Below, one piece after another: positions 37,677 through 47,932 of a stretch of 64,000 nucleotides of DNA; within the stretch, counting starts at the first letter, position 1; each line of letters starts with the position of its first letter. Source of the stretch: Escherichia coli DSM 30083 = JCM 1649 = ATCC 11775 (GTDB lineage Bacteria; Pseudomonadota; Gammaproteobacteria; Enterobacterales; Enterobacteriaceae); the NCBI RefSeq assembly GCF_003697165.2, contig NZ_CP033092.2, forward strand, positions 248,001-312,000, given 5' to 3'. The notes below the pieces were generated by a model. The model worked only from the letters and a program-made list of their open reading frames with translations, searched no databases and was not told where the DNA came from. The translations under genes were made by a program, and so were the position numbers.

Positions 37677-38060
37677 TTAACGCTTCTCCCAGCCACCCTG
37701 TTGTGCCGTAAATCCCAGTGCTCGCATAAACGCCGTCATCACGCCGCGATCTTCCACGCCAGCATCCGCCATCCACCAACATGAAACGCCAGGATTGTTA
37801 CGCAAAACCTCTTCCAGCAGATATTGCCCCACACCGCGACGGCGGGTGACTTCCCTCACACGCAGGGAATCCAGTGCCCCCTCGGTGCCGCTTAAGGTTA
37901 CCCGCACGGCCGCGAGAAGGCGCTCGTTAAAACGCGCGGCGTAGATACGGTGGTTATCGTCAACCTGTAAAGAGGAAGGGGAATACTCCGGCCAGATCTT
38001 TTGCAGGTCAATCCGGTCCTGGTCGCTAAAGTTTTCTAATCGAATGATGGTCAGCTTCAT
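37677..38060 (-). CDS. panM: PanM (PanZ) GNAT-family maturation factor of aspartate decarboxylase
   Basis: A 127-residue GNAT-fold protein with the acetyl-CoA binding segment VTRRRGVGQYL. PanM/PanZ binds the PanD pro-enzyme and triggers its self-cleavage to active aspartate 1-decarboxylase, the source of beta-alanine for pantothenate and coenzyme A. It lies between livJ and livK on the opposite strand, the same arrangement as in K-12. Confidence 0.94.
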   Translation of the reverse strand: MKLTIIRLENFSDQDRIDLQKIWPEYSPSSLQVDDNHRIYAARFNERLLAAVRVTLSGTEGALDSLRVREVTRRRGVGQYLLEEVLRNNPGVSCWWMADAGVEDRGVMTAFMRALGFTAQQGGWEKR

Positions 38061-38483
38061 GGGTAACCCGTGTAAATCACAAAAGTGGAACCAGTGTAGC
38101 GAAATAATTTAATCGGAGGCTTTCTCTTTTTTAATTCTTTTGGCAGGTGATTAATTTTTTAACAGCAATAATTACAAAGTTAAAACATTAGAGAATGAAA
38201 AATACCCAGCATAATCCCCTGAATGGTAGTGAATTATTCCGCCCTTTGTGCCGTTATTTTATGCTGACAAAGGCACTTTTTTCTGTTTATCTATCAATAA
38301 ATTCAGAATATTATCTGTTCTTAATCGACTGAAAAATAGGGATTTTAATCGCTATCATCACAAAATACTGCGCTAAACCCTTAATCAGACAGGTAAAAAC
38401 AGTGCAGTATAAAAAAAGAACAGTCTGATTTGTTAACACATAAAAACAAAGCAACACAACATCACGAATGGGGATTTTTGACT
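38061..38483. other. panM-livK intergenic regulatory region
   Basis: A 420-base AT-rich region between the divergent panM and livK genes that must hold both promoters. GTGCC (38248-38252) and GGCAC (38272-38276), followed by six T residues (38277-38282), could fold as a weak terminator-like hairpin in the plus direction. In E. coli Lrp represses livKHMGF from this region; A/T-tract-rich sequence consistent with Lrp binding is present, but no single site is clear enough to place. Confidence 0.5.
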
Positions 38484-39593
38484 ATGAAACGGAATGCGAA
38501 AACTATCATCGCAGGGATGATTGCACTGACAATTTCACACACCGCTATGGCTGACGATATTAAAGTCGCCGTTGTCGGCGCGATGTCCGGCCCGATTGCC
38601 CAGTGGGGCGATATGGAATTTAACGGCGCGCGTCAGGCAATTAAAGACATTAATGCCAAAGGGGGAATTAAGGGCGATAAACTGGTTGGCGTGGAATATG
38701 ACGACGCCTGCGACCCGAAACAAGCCGTTGCGGTCGCCAACAAAATCGTTAACGACGGCATTAAATATGTTATTGGTCATCTGTGTTCCTCCTCTACCCA
38801 ACCTGCATCAGATATCTATGAAGACGAAGGTATTCTGATGATCTCGCCGGGAGCGACCAATCCGGAGCTGACCCAACGCGGTTATCAATACATCATGCGT
38901 ACTGCCGGGCTGGACTCTTCCCAGGGGCCAACGGCGGCAAAATACATTCTTGAGACGGTGAAGCCCCAGCGCATCGCCATCATTCACGACAAACAACAGT
39001 ATGGCGAAGGGCTGGCACGTTCGGTGCAGGACGGGCTGAAAGCGGCTAACGCCAACGTCGTCTTCTTCGACGGCATTACCGCTGGAGAGAAAGATTTCTC
39101 CGCGCTGATCGCCCGCCTGAAAAAAGAAAACATCGACTTCGTTTACTACGGCGGTTACTACCCGGAAATGGGGCAGATGCTGCGCCAGGCCCGTTCCGTT
39201 GGCCTGAAAACCCAGTTTATGGGGCCGGAAGGTGTCGGTAATGCGTCGCTGTCGAACATTGCCGGTGATGCCGCTGAAGGCATGTTGGTCACCATGCCAA
39301 AACGCTATGACCAGGATCCGACAAACCAGGGCATCGTTGATGCGCTGAAAGCCGACAAGAAAGATCCGTCCGGGCCCTATGTCTGGATCACCTACGCGGC
39401 GGTGCAATCTCTGGCAACTGCCCTTGAACGTACCGGCAGCGATGAGCCGCTGGCGCTGGTGAAAGATTTAGAAGCTAACGGTGCAAACACCGTAATTGGG
39501 CCGCTGAACTGGGATGAAAAAGGCGATCTTAAGGGATTCGATTTTGGTGTCTTCCAGTGGCATGCCGACGGTTCATCCACGGCAGCCAAGTGA
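38484..39593 (+). CDS. livK: LivK leucine-specific periplasmic binding protein
   Basis: A 369-residue precursor with a signal peptide ending at AMA (about residue 23) and mature start DDIKVAVVGAMSGP. The start at 38484 gives the usual length. LivK binds leucine for the same LivHMGF transporter used by LivJ. It heads the livKHMGF operon. Large parts are identical to LivJ, including the segment around DDACDPKQAVAVANK. Confidence 0.97.
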   Translation: MKRNAKTIIAGMIALTISHTAMADDIKVAVVGAMSGPIAQWGDMEFNGARQAIKDINAKGGIKGDKLVGVEYDDACDPKQAVAVANKIVNDGIKYVIGHLCSSSTQPASDIYEDEGILMISPGATNPELTQRGYQYIMRTAGLDSSQGPTAAKYILETVKPQRIAIIHDKQQYGEGLARSVQDGLKAANANVVFFDGITAGEKDFSALIARLKKENIDFVYYGGYYPEMGQMLRQARSVGLKTQFMGPEGVGNASLSNIAGDAAEGMLVTMPKRYDQDPTNQGIVDALKADKKDPSGPYVWITYAAVQSLATALERTGSDEPLALVKDLEANGANTVIGPLNWDEKGDLKGFDFGVFQWHADGSSTAAK

Positions 39594-39640
39594 TCATCCC
39601 ACCGTTCGTGAAAAACGGGCGGGTTTAGAAAGGTTACCTT

Positions 39641-40567
39641 ATGTCTGAGCAGTTTTTGTATTTCTTGCAGCAGATGTTTAACGGCGTCACGCTGGGCAGT
39701 ACCTACGCGCTGATAGCCATCGGCTACACCATGGTTTACGGCATTATCGGCATGATCAACTTCGCCCACGGCGAGGTTTACATGATTGGCAGCTACGTCT
39801 CCTTTATGATCATCGCCGCACTGATGATGCTGGGCATTGATACCGGCTGGCTGCTGGTGGTGGCGGGATTCGTCGGCGCAATCGTCATTGCCAGCGCCTA
39901 CGGCTGGAGTATCGAACGGGTAGCCTATCGCCCGGTGCGCAACTCTAAGCGCCTGATTGCACTCATCTCGGCAATCGGTATGTCTATCTTCCTGCAAAAC
40001 TACGTTAGCCTGACCGAAGGTTCGCGCGACGTGGCGCTGCCCAGCCTGTTTAACGGTCAGTGGGTAGTGGGTCATAGCGAAAACTTCTCTGCCTCTATTA
40101 CTACCATGCAGGCGGTTATCTGGATTGTCACCTTCCTCGCCATGCTGGCACTGACGATTTTCATTCGCTATTCCCGTATGGGGCGAGCCTGCCGTGCCTG
40201 CGCGGAAGATCTGAAAATGGCGAGCCTGCTTGGCATCAACACCGATCGGGTGATTGCGCTGACCTTTGTGATTGGCGCGGCGATGGCGGCAGTGGCGGGC
40301 GTGCTGCTCGGTCAGTTCTACGGCGTAATTAACCCTTACATCGGCTTTATGGCCGGGATGAAAGCCTTTACCGCTGCGGTGCTCGGTGGGATTGGCAGCA
40401 TTCCGGGGGCGATGATTGGCGGGCTGATCCTGGGGATTGCGGAGGCGCTCTCTTCTGCCTATCTGAGTACGGAATATAAAGATGTGGTCTCATTCGCCCT
40501 GCTGATCCTGGTGCTGCTGGTGATGCCGACCGGTATTCTGGGTCGCCCGGAGGTAGAGAAAGTATGA
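39641..40567 (+). CDS. livH: LivH branched-chain amino acid ABC permease
   Basis: A 308-residue permease with about eight membrane helices of the LivH/BPD_transp_2 family. It forms the channel with LivM. It ends with a four-base overlap onto livM, so the two are translated together. Confidence 0.97.
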   Translation: MSEQFLYFLQQMFNGVTLGSTYALIAIGYTMVYGIIGMINFAHGEVYMIGSYVSFMIIAALMMLGIDTGWLLVVAGFVGAIVIASAYGWSIERVAYRPVRNSKRLIALISAIGMSIFLQNYVSLTEGSRDVALPSLFNGQWVVGHSENFSASITTMQAVIWIVTFLAMLALTIFIRYSRMGRACRACAEDLKMASLLGINTDRVIALTFVIGAAMAAVAGVLLGQFYGVINPYIGFMAGMKAFTAAVLGGIGSIPGAMIGGLILGIAEALSSAYLSTEYKDVVSFALLILVLLVMPTGILGRPEVEKV

Positions 40568-41841
40568 AACCGATGCATATTGCAATGGCGCTGCTCTCTG
40601 CCGCTATGTTCTTTGTGCTGGCGGGCGTCTTTATGGGCGTGCAACTGGAGCTGGATGGCACCAAACTGGTGGTCGACACGGCTTCAGACATCCGTTGGCA
40701 GTGGGTGTTTATCGGCACTGCGGTGGTCTTTTTCTTCCAGCTTTTGCGACCTGCTTTCCAGAAAGGGCTAAAAAGCGTTTCCGGGCCGAAGTTTATTCTG
40801 CCCGCGATTGATGGCTCCACGGTGAAGCAGAAACTGTTCCTCGTGGCGCTGCTGGTGCTTGCGGTGGCGTGGCCGTTTATGGTGTCGCGTGGGACGGTGG
40901 ATATCGCCACTCTGACCATGATCTACATTATTCTCGGTCTCGGGCTGAACGTGGTTGTTGGTCTTTCTGGTCTGCTGGTGCTGGGATACGGCGGCTTTTA
41001 CGCCATCGGCGCTTACACTTTTGCGCTGCTCAATCACTATTACGGTCTGGGCTTCTGGACCTGTCTGCCGATTGCCGGGTTGATGGCGGCGGCGGCGGGC
41101 TTCCTGCTCGGTTTTCCGGTGCTGCGTCTGCGCGGTGACTATCTGGCGATCGTTACCCTCGGGTTCGGCGAAATTGTGCGCATATTGCTGCTCAATAACA
41201 CCGAAATTACCGGCGGACCGAACGGTATCAGTCAGATTCCGAAACCGACGCTCTTCGGACTCGAGTTCAGCCGTACCGCCCGCGAAGGCGGCTGGGACAC
41301 GTTCAGCAATTTCTTTGGCCTGAAATACGATCCCTCCGATCGCGTCATCTTCCTCTACCTGGTGGCGTTGCTGCTGGTGGTGTTAAGCCTGTTTGTCATT
41401 AACCGCCTGCTGCGGATGCCGCTGGGGCGTGCGTGGGAAGCGTTGCGTGAAGATGAAATCGCTTGTCGTTCGCTGGGCTTAAGCCCGCGTCGTATCAAGC
41501 TGACTGCCTTTACCATCAGCGCTGCGTTTGCCGGTTTTGCCGGAACGTTGTTTGCTGCGCGCCAGGGCTTTGTCAGCCCTGAATCCTTCACTTTTGCCGA
41601 ATCGGCGTTTGTGCTGGCGATAGTGGTGCTCGGCGGTATGGGCTCGCAATTTGCAGTGATTCTGGCGGCTGTTTTGCTGGTGGTATCGCGCGAGTTGATG
41701 CGTGATTTCAACGAATACAGCATGTTAATGCTCGGTGGTTTGATGGTGCTGATGATGATCTGGCGTCCGCAGGGCTTGCTGCCCATGACGCGCCCGCAAC
41801 TCAAGCTGAAAAACGGCGCAGCAAAAGGAGAGCAGGCATGA
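40564..41841 (+). CDS. livM: LivM branched-chain amino acid ABC permease
   Basis: A 425-residue LivM-family permease. Extra N-terminal helices (about 1-110) precede the conserved permease core of about eight helices. It pairs with LivH. It overlaps both livH and livG by four bases. Confidence 0.97.
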   Translation: MKPMHIAMALLSAAMFFVLAGVFMGVQLELDGTKLVVDTASDIRWQWVFIGTAVVFFFQLLRPAFQKGLKSVSGPKFILPAIDGSTVKQKLFLVALLVLAVAWPFMVSRGTVDIATLTMIYIILGLGLNVVVGLSGLLVLGYGGFYAIGAYTFALLNHYYGLGFWTCLPIAGLMAAAAGFLLGFPVLRLRGDYLAIVTLGFGEIVRILLLNNTEITGGPNGISQIPKPTLFGLEFSRTAREGGWDTFSNFFGLKYDPSDRVIFLYLVALLLVVLSLFVINRLLRMPLGRAWEALREDEIACRSLGLSPRRIKLTAFTISAAFAGFAGTLFAARQGFVSPESFTFAESAFVLAIVVLGGMGSQFAVILAAVLLVVSRELMRDFNEYSMLMLGGLMVLMMIWRPQGLLPMTRPQLKLKNGAAKGEQA

Positions 41842-42605
41842 GTCAGCCATTATTATCTGTTAACGGCCTGATGATGCGCTTCGGCGGCCTGCTGGCGGTG
41901 AACAACGTCAATCTTGAACTGTACCCGCAGGAGATCGTCTCGTTAATCGGCCCTAACGGTGCCGGAAAAACCACGGTCTTCAACTGCCTGACCGGATTCT
42001 ATAAACCCACCGGCGGTACCATTTTACTGCGCGATCAGCACCTGGAAGGTTTACCGGGGCAGCAAATTGCCCGCATGGGCGTGGTGCGCACCTTCCAGCA
42101 TGTACGTCTGTTCCGTGAAATGACGGTGATTGAAAACCTGCTGGTGGCACAGCATCAGCAACTGAAAACTGGGCTGTTCTCCGGCCTGTTGAAAACCCCC
42201 TCTTTCCGTCGCGCCCAGAGCGAAGCGCTCGACCGCGCCGCTACCTGGCTTGAGCGCATTGGTTTGTTGGAACATGCCAACCGTCAGGCGAGTAACCTGG
42301 CCTATGGTGACCAGCGTCGTCTGGAGATTGCCCGCTGTATGGTGACGCAGCCGGAGATTTTAATGCTCGACGAACCGGCAGCAGGTCTTAACCCGAAAGA
42401 GACGAAAGAGCTGGATGAGCTGATTGCCGAACTGCGTAACCATCACAACACCACTATCTTGTTGATTGAACATGATATGAAGCTGGTGATGGGGATTTCA
42501 GACAGAATTTACGTGGTCAATCAGGGGACGCCGCTGGCAAACGGTACACCGGAGCAGATCCGTAATAACCCGGATGTGATCCGTGCCTATTTAGGTGAGG
42601 CATAA
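41838..42605 (+). CDS. livG: LivG branched-chain amino acid ABC ATPase
   Basis: A 255-residue ABC ATPase with Walker A GPNGAGKTT and Walker B LMLDEPAAGLN; the signature region is the degenerate NLAYGDQRR seen in LivG proteins. It powers the Liv importer together with LivF, which starts one base behind the livG stop. Confidence 0.97.
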   Translation: MSQPLLSVNGLMMRFGGLLAVNNVNLELYPQEIVSLIGPNGAGKTTVFNCLTGFYKPTGGTILLRDQHLEGLPGQQIARMGVVRTFQHVRLFREMTVIENLLVAQHQQLKTGLFSGLLKTPSFRRAQSEALDRAATWLERIGLLEHANRQASNLAYGDQRRLEIARCMVTQPEILMLDEPAAGLNPKETKELDELIAELRNHHNTTILLIEHDMKLVMGISDRIYVVNQGTPLANGTPEQIRNNPDVIRAYLGEA

Positions 42606-42606
42606 G

Positions 42607-43320
42607 ATGGAAAAAGTCATGTTGTCCTTTGACAAAGTCAGCGCCCACTACGGCAAAATCCAGGCGCTGCATGAGGTGAGCCTGCATATCAATCAGGGCG
42701 AGATTGTCACCCTCATTGGCGCGAACGGGGCGGGGAAAACCACCTTGCTCGGCACGTTATGCGGCGATCCGCGCGCCACCAGCGGGCGAATTGTGTTTGA
42801 TGATAAAGACATTACCGACTGGCAGACGGCGAAAATCATGCGCGAAGCGGTAGCGATTGTCCCGGAAGGGCGTCGTGTCTTCTCGCGGATGACGGTGGAA
42901 GAGAACCTGGCGATGGGCGGCTTTTTTGCCGAACGCGACCAGTTCCAGGAGCGCATAAAGTGGGTCTATGAACTGTTTCCACGTCTGCATGAGCGCCGTG
43001 TTCAGCGAGCGGGCACTATGTCTGGCGGTGAACAGCAGATGCTGGCGATTGGTCGCGCGCTGATGAGCAACCCGCGTTTGTTGTTGCTTGATGAGCCATC
43101 GCTCGGGCTGGCACCGATTATCATCCAGCAAATTTTCGACACCATCGAACAACTGCGCGAGCAGGGGATGACCATCTTCCTTGTCGAGCAGAACGCCAAC
43201 CAGGCGCTAAAGCTGGCGGATCGCGGCTACGTGCTGGAAAACGGTCATGTAGTGCTCTCCGATACCGGCGACGCGCTGCTGGCGAATGAAGCGGTGAGAA
43301 GTGCGTATTTAGGCGGGTAA
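42607..43320 (+). CDS. livF: LivF branched-chain amino acid ABC ATPase
   Basis: A 237-residue ABC ATPase with Walker A GANGAGKTT, signature MSGGEQQM and Walker B LLLDEPSLGL. The ATG at 42607 is used, not the frame start inside livG at 42595. Last gene of the operon; a short hairpin (AAGGAGTC/GACTCCTT, 43337-43356) and REP sequences follow. Confidence 0.96.
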   Translation: MEKVMLSFDKVSAHYGKIQALHEVSLHINQGEIVTLIGANGAGKTTLLGTLCGDPRATSGRIVFDDKDITDWQTAKIMREAVAIVPEGRRVFSRMTVEENLAMGGFFAERDQFQERIKWVYELFPRLHERRVQRAGTMSGGEQQMLAIGRALMSNPRLLLLDEPSLGLAPIIIQQIFDTIEQLREQGMTIFLVEQNANQALKLADRGYVLENGHVVLSDTGDALLANEAVRSAYLGG

Positions 43321-43336
43321 TAACACGTTGATTGAT

Positions 43337-43481
<145 letters not shown>

Positions 43482-43570
43482 TGAAACGATGAGTAATCTG
43501 TAGAGTTTGATTCAGACCTTCTATTTTTCCGCTTATCCGTGCCCCATCTCCCATTTTCCCTCGCCCGCGC

Positions 43571-43609
43571 CGTCACCGCCTTGTCATCTTTCTGACACCT
43601 TACTATCTT
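43571..43609 (+). promoter_or_regulatory. Pho boxes and promoter of ugpB
   Basis: CGTCACC (43571), TGTCATC (43582) and TGACACC (43593) repeat in exact 11-base steps, the pattern of PhoB binding units. A -10 box TATCTT follows at 43604-43609. This fits induction of ugpBAECQ by phosphate starvation through PhoB, which replaces a -35 box. Confidence 0.85.
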
Positions 43610-43716
43610 AAAAATGTAACAAAATAGTTATTTTTCTGTAATTCGAGCATGTCATGTTACTCCGCGAGCATAAAACGCGTGAATTCGCGCATTCGGTACA
43701 ACAAGAGAGATAATCA

Positions 43717-45033
43717 ATGAAACCGTTACGTTATACAGCTTCAGCACTGGCGCTCGGACTGGCTTTAATGGCAAATGCGCAGGCAGTGACGACCATTCCG
43801 TTCTGGCATTCGATGGAAGGGGAACTGGGTAAAGAGGTGGATTCTCTGGCCCAACGTTTTAACGCCGAAAACCCGGATTACAAAATTGTACCGACCTATA
43901 AAGGCAACTACGAACAGAATTTAAGCGCGGGGATTGCCGCATTTCGTACCGGCAACGCTCCGGCTATTTTGCAGGTTTATGAAGTTGGCACCGCCACCAT
44001 GATGGCGTCGAAAGCCATTAAACCGGTGTATGACGTGTTTAAAGAGGCGGGGATTCAATTCGATGAGTCGCAGTTTGTGCCGACGGTTTCAGGCTACTAC
44101 TCCGACAGCAAAACCGGCCACTTACTCTCCCAGCCGTTCAACAGCTCGACTCCCGTTCTCTATTACAACAAAGACGCCTTCAAGAAAGCAGGATTAGACC
44201 CGGAACAGCCGCCAAAAACCTGGCAGGATCTGGCGGACTATGCCGCAAAACTGAAAGCCTCCGGTATGAAGTGCGGCTACGCCAGCGGCTGGCAGGGATG
44301 GATCCAACTGGAAAACTTTAGCGCCTGGAACGGTTTGCCGTTTGCCAGCAAAAACAACGGCTTTGACGGCACAGACGCGGTGCTTGAGTTCAACAAGCCG
44401 GAGCAGGTGAAACACATCGCCATGCTCGAAGAGATGAACAAGAAGGGCGATTTCAGCTACGTTGGGCGTAAGGATGAATCCACCGAGAAGTTCTATAACG
44501 GTGATTGCGCGATGACCACCGCCTCTTCCGGTTCTCTCGCCAACATTCGCGAGTACGCCAAATTTAACTATGGCGTAGGCATGATGCCTTACGATGCCGA
44601 TGCGAAAGATGCGCCACAAAACGCCATTATCGGCGGAGCCAGTCTATGGGTAATGCAGGGTAAAGATAAAGAAACCTACACCGGCGTGGCGAAGTTCCTC
44701 GACTTCCTCGCAAAGCCAGAAAACGCTGCCGAGTGGCATCAGAAAACCGGCTATCTGCCAATCACTAAAGCGGCGTATGACCTGACCCGTGAGCAGGGCT
44801 TTTACGAGAAAAACCCAGGAGCGGATATTGCCACGCGTCAGATGCTGAACAAGCCACCGTTGCCGTTCACCAAAGGTTTGCGTCTGGGCAACATGCCGCA
44901 GATCCGCGTGATTGTGGATGAAGAGCTGGAGAGCGTGTGGACCGGTAAGAAGACACCACAGCAGGCGCTGGATACTGCCGTTGAGCGTGGGAACCAGTTA
45001 CTGCGCCGCTTTGAGAAATCGACGAAGTCTTAA
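43717..45033 (+). CDS. ugpB: UgpB glycerol-3-phosphate-binding periplasmic protein
   Basis: A 438-residue solute-binding protein with a signal peptide ending at NAQA (about residue 23). UgpB binds sn-glycerol-3-phosphate and glycerophosphodiesters for the UgpAEC importer. It heads the phosphate-starvation operon ugpBAECQ and ends before a REP pair that separates it from the membrane genes. Confidence 0.97.
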   Translation: MKPLRYTASALALGLALMANAQAVTTIPFWHSMEGELGKEVDSLAQRFNAENPDYKIVPTYKGNYEQNLSAGIAAFRTGNAPAILQVYEVGTATMMASKAIKPVYDVFKEAGIQFDESQFVPTVSGYYSDSKTGHLLSQPFNSSTPVLYYNKDAFKKAGLDPEQPPKTWQDLADYAAKLKASGMKCGYASGWQGWIQLENFSAWNGLPFASKNNGFDGTDAVLEFNKPEQVKHIAMLEEMNKKGDFSYVGRKDESTEKFYNGDCAMTTASSGSLANIREYAKFNYGVGMMPYDADAKDAPQNAIIGGASLWVMQGKDKETYTGVAKFLDFLAKPENAAEWHQKTGYLPITKAAYDLTREQGFYEKNPGADIATRQMLNKPPLPFTKGLRLGNMPQIRVIVDEELESVWTGKKTPQQALDTAVERGNQLLRRFEKSTKS

Positions 45034-45042
45034 TCAGTGTAA

Positions 45043-45110
45043 TGTCGGATGCGTTTCGCTTATCTGACCTGGCATCGCGTGTAGGCCGGATAAGCGAAGC
45101 GCATCCGGCA
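45043..45110. repeat. REP pair between ugpB and ugpA
   Basis: Two REP units in inverted orientation (45043-45071 and 45080-45110) fill the gap between ugpB and ugpA inside one operon. REP pairs after binding-protein genes stabilise the upstream mRNA and so let the binding protein be made in excess over the membrane components. Confidence 0.88.
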
Positions 45111-45130
45111 CAGTTCAGGAATTAATTGTA

Positions 45131-46018
45131 ATGTCATCATCCCGTCCGGTGTTCCGCTCGCGCTGGCTGCCTTATTTGCTGGTCGCGCCGCAGCTCATCA
45201 TCACCGTTATCTTTTTTATCTGGCCTGCGGGCGAAGCGTTGTGGTACTCGCTACAAAGCGTCGATCCGTTTGGTTTCTCCAGCCAGTTTGTCGGCCTGGA
45301 TAATTTCGTCACGCTGTTTCACGACAGCTACTATCTCGACGCCTTCTGGACGACGATAAAATTCAGCACCTTTGTCACCGTCAGCGGTTTGCTGGTATCG
45401 CTGTTCTTCGCAGCGCTGGTGGAGTACATCGTGCGCGGCAGTCGTTTCTATCAAACCTTGATGCTGCTGCCGTATGCCGTGGCTCCCGCCGTTGCCGCCG
45501 TATTGTGGATCTTTCTGTTTAACCCTGGTCGCGGGCTGATCACCCATTTTCTCGCTGAGTTCGGCTACGACTGGAACCACGCGCAAAACAGCGGTCAGGC
45601 GATGTTCCTGGTGGTGTTTGCCTCAGTGTGGAAGCAAATCAGCTACAACTTTCTGTTCTTCTATGCCGCGCTGCAATCCATCCCCCGTTCGTTGATCGAA
45701 GCCGCAGCCATTGATGGGGCAGGGCCGATTCGCCGCTTCTTTAAGATTGCGCTGCCGCTTATCGCTCCGGTGAGTTTCTTCCTGCTGGTGGTGAACCTGG
45801 TGTATGCCTTCTTCGACACCTTCCCGGTGATCGACGCCGCCACGTCCGGCGGGCCAGTACAGGCCACCACGACGCTGATTTATAAGATTTACCGTGAAGG
45901 CTTTACCGGACTGGATTTGGCTTCGTCTGCCGCGCAGTCGGTGGTGTTGATGTTCCTCGTCATCGTGCTGACGGTGGTGCAGTTCCGCTATGTTGAAAGC
46001 AAGGTACGTTACCAATGA
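45131..46018 (+). CDS. ugpA: UgpA glycerol-3-phosphate ABC permease
   Basis: A 295-residue permease of the MalF-like family with six membrane helices and the EAA coupling loop (EAAAIDGAG). It forms the channel with UgpE, whose gene it overlaps by four bases. Confidence 0.96.
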
Positions 46019-46860
46019 TTGAGAACCGTCCGTGGCTGACAATATTCAGCCATACCATGCTGATCCTCGGGATCGCGGTGATCCTCTTCCCGCTGTACGT
46101 GGCGTTTGTCGCGGCGACGCTGGATAAACAAGAAGTCTATGCCGCACCGATGACGCTAATCCCCGGCACACATCTGCTGGAAAACATCCACAACATCTGG
46201 GTAAACGGGGTAGGCACGAATAGCGCGCCGTTCTGGCGGATGTTGCTTAACAGCTTTGTGATGGCGTTCAGCATTACGCTCGGCAAAATTACCGTCTCGA
46301 TGCTCTCGGCATTTGCCATTGTCTGGTTTCGTTTTCCGCTACGTAACCTCTTCTTCTGGATGATTTTTATCACCCTGATGTTGCCGGTTGAAGTGCGTAT
46401 CTTCCCGACGGTGGAAGTCATCGCCAACCTGAAAATGCTCGACAGCTACGCAGGTTTAACGCTGCCGCTGATGGCCTCGGCGACCGCCACGTTTCTGTTT
46501 CGCCAGTTCTTTATGACCCTACCGGATGAACTGGTGGAAGCCGCGCGGATCGACGGCGCGTCGCCAATGCGTTTCTTTTGCGACATCGTTTTTCCGCTGT
46601 CCAAAACCAATCTGGCGGCGCTGTTTGTGATTACCTTTATTTACGGCTGGAACCAGTATTTGTGGCCGTTGTTGATTATTACCGACGTTGATCTCGGCAC
46701 CACCGTGGCAGGGATTAAAGGGATGATCGCCACAGGCGAAGGCACAACGGAATGGAACTCGGTGATGGCGGCGATGTTGTTAACCCTGATCCCACCAGTA
46801 GTGATTGTTTTAGTGATGCAGCGTGCCTTCGTGCGCGGCCTGGTCGATAGTGAGAAATAA
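46015..46860 (+). CDS. ugpE: UgpE glycerol-3-phosphate ABC permease
   Basis: A 281-residue MalG-like permease with six membrane helices and the EAA loop (EAARIDGAS). It pairs with UgpA. The ugpC start codon lies one base behind its stop. Confidence 0.96.
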
Positions 46861-46861
46861 G

Positions 46862-47932
46862 ATGGCAGGACTGAAATTACAGGCAGTAACCAAAAGCTGG
46901 GATGGCAAAACCCAGGTCATTAAACCGCTGACCCTTGATGTGGCGGATGGCGAATTTATCGTGATGGTCGGGCCGTCTGGCTGCGGGAAATCGACGTTAT
47001 TGCGAATGGTTGCCGGACTGGAGCGGGTAACGACGGGCGATATCTGGATCGACCGCAAGCGTGTCACCGAAATGGAGCCGAAAGATCGCGGGATTGCGAT
47101 GGTGTTCCAGAACTACGCGCTCTATCCGCATATGAGCGTAGAGGAGAACATGGCGTGGGGGCTGAAAATTCGCGGCATGGGCAAGCAACAAATTGCCGAA
47201 CGTGTTAAAGAAGCGGCGCGCATTCTGGAGCTGGACGGCCTGCTTAAGCGCCGCCCGCGTGAGCTATCTGGCGGTCAGCGTCAGCGTGTGGCGATGGGGC
47301 GTGCGATTGTGCGTGAGCCGGCAGTGTTCCTGTTTGATGAGCCGCTCTCTAACCTCGATGCCAAGTTGCGTGTGCAGATGCGTCTTGAACTGCAACAGCT
47401 GCACCGTCGCCTGAAAACGACTTCACTCTACGTTACCCACGATCAGGTTGAGGCGATGACGCTCGCCCAGCGAGTAATGGTGATGAACGGCGGCGTCGCC
47501 GAACAGATTGGCACGCCAGTTGAAGTGTACGAAAAGCCCGCCAGCCTGTTTGTGGCGAGTTTTATCGGCAGCCCGGCGATGAACCTACTGGCTGGCCGCG
47601 TGAATAACGAAGGTACGCATTTCGAACTGGATGGTGGTATTACGCTGCCGCTAAACGGTGGCTACCGTCAGTATGCCGGGCGTAAAATGACCCTCGGCAT
47701 TCGCCCGGAACATATAGCGCTAAGCTCGCAGGCAGAAGGTGGTGTGCCGCTGGTGATGGACACGCTGGAGATCCTCGGCGCAGATAACCTGGCGCACGGA
47801 CGTTGGGGCGAACAGAAGCTGGTGGTGCGACTGGCACATCAGGAGCGCCCGACGGCAGGCAGCACGCTGTGGCTGCATCTGCCGGAAAATCAGCTGCATC
47901 TTTTTGATGGTGAAACAGGACAACGAGTATGA
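46862..47932 (+). CDS. ugpC: UgpC glycerol-3-phosphate ABC ATPase
   Basis: A 356-residue MalK-type ATPase: Walker A GPSGCGKST, signature LSGGQRQR, Walker B FLFDEPLSNLD, then a C-terminal regulatory TOBE domain (about 240-356). The ATG at 46862 is chosen over the frame start inside ugpE. It energises uptake and is inhibited by internal phosphate in E. coli. It overlaps ugpQ by four bases. Confidence 0.97.
   Translation: MAGLKLQAVTKSWDGKTQVIKPLTLDVADGEFIVMVGPSGCGKSTLLRMVAGLERVTTGDIWIDRKRVTEMEPKDRGIAMVFQNYALYPHMSVEENMAWGLKIRGMGKQQIAERVKEAARILELDGLLKRRPRELSGGQRQRVAMGRAIVREPAVFLFDEPLSNLDAKLRVQMRLELQQLHRRLKTTSLYVTHDQVEAMTLAQRVMVMNGGVAEQIGTPVEVYEKPASLFVASFIGSPAMNLLAGRVNNEGTHFELDGGITLPLNGGYRQYAGRKMTLGIRPEHIALSSQAEGGVPLVMDTLEILGADNLAHGRWGEQKLVVRLAHQERPTAGSTLWLHLPENQLHLFDGETGQRV

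Noticed and set aside
38248..38282. Transcription attenuator in the livK leader
   Set aside because: The GTGCC/GGCAC stem is only five base pairs with a 19-base loop, and no leader peptide rich in Leu codons was found; noted only as a weak hairpin.
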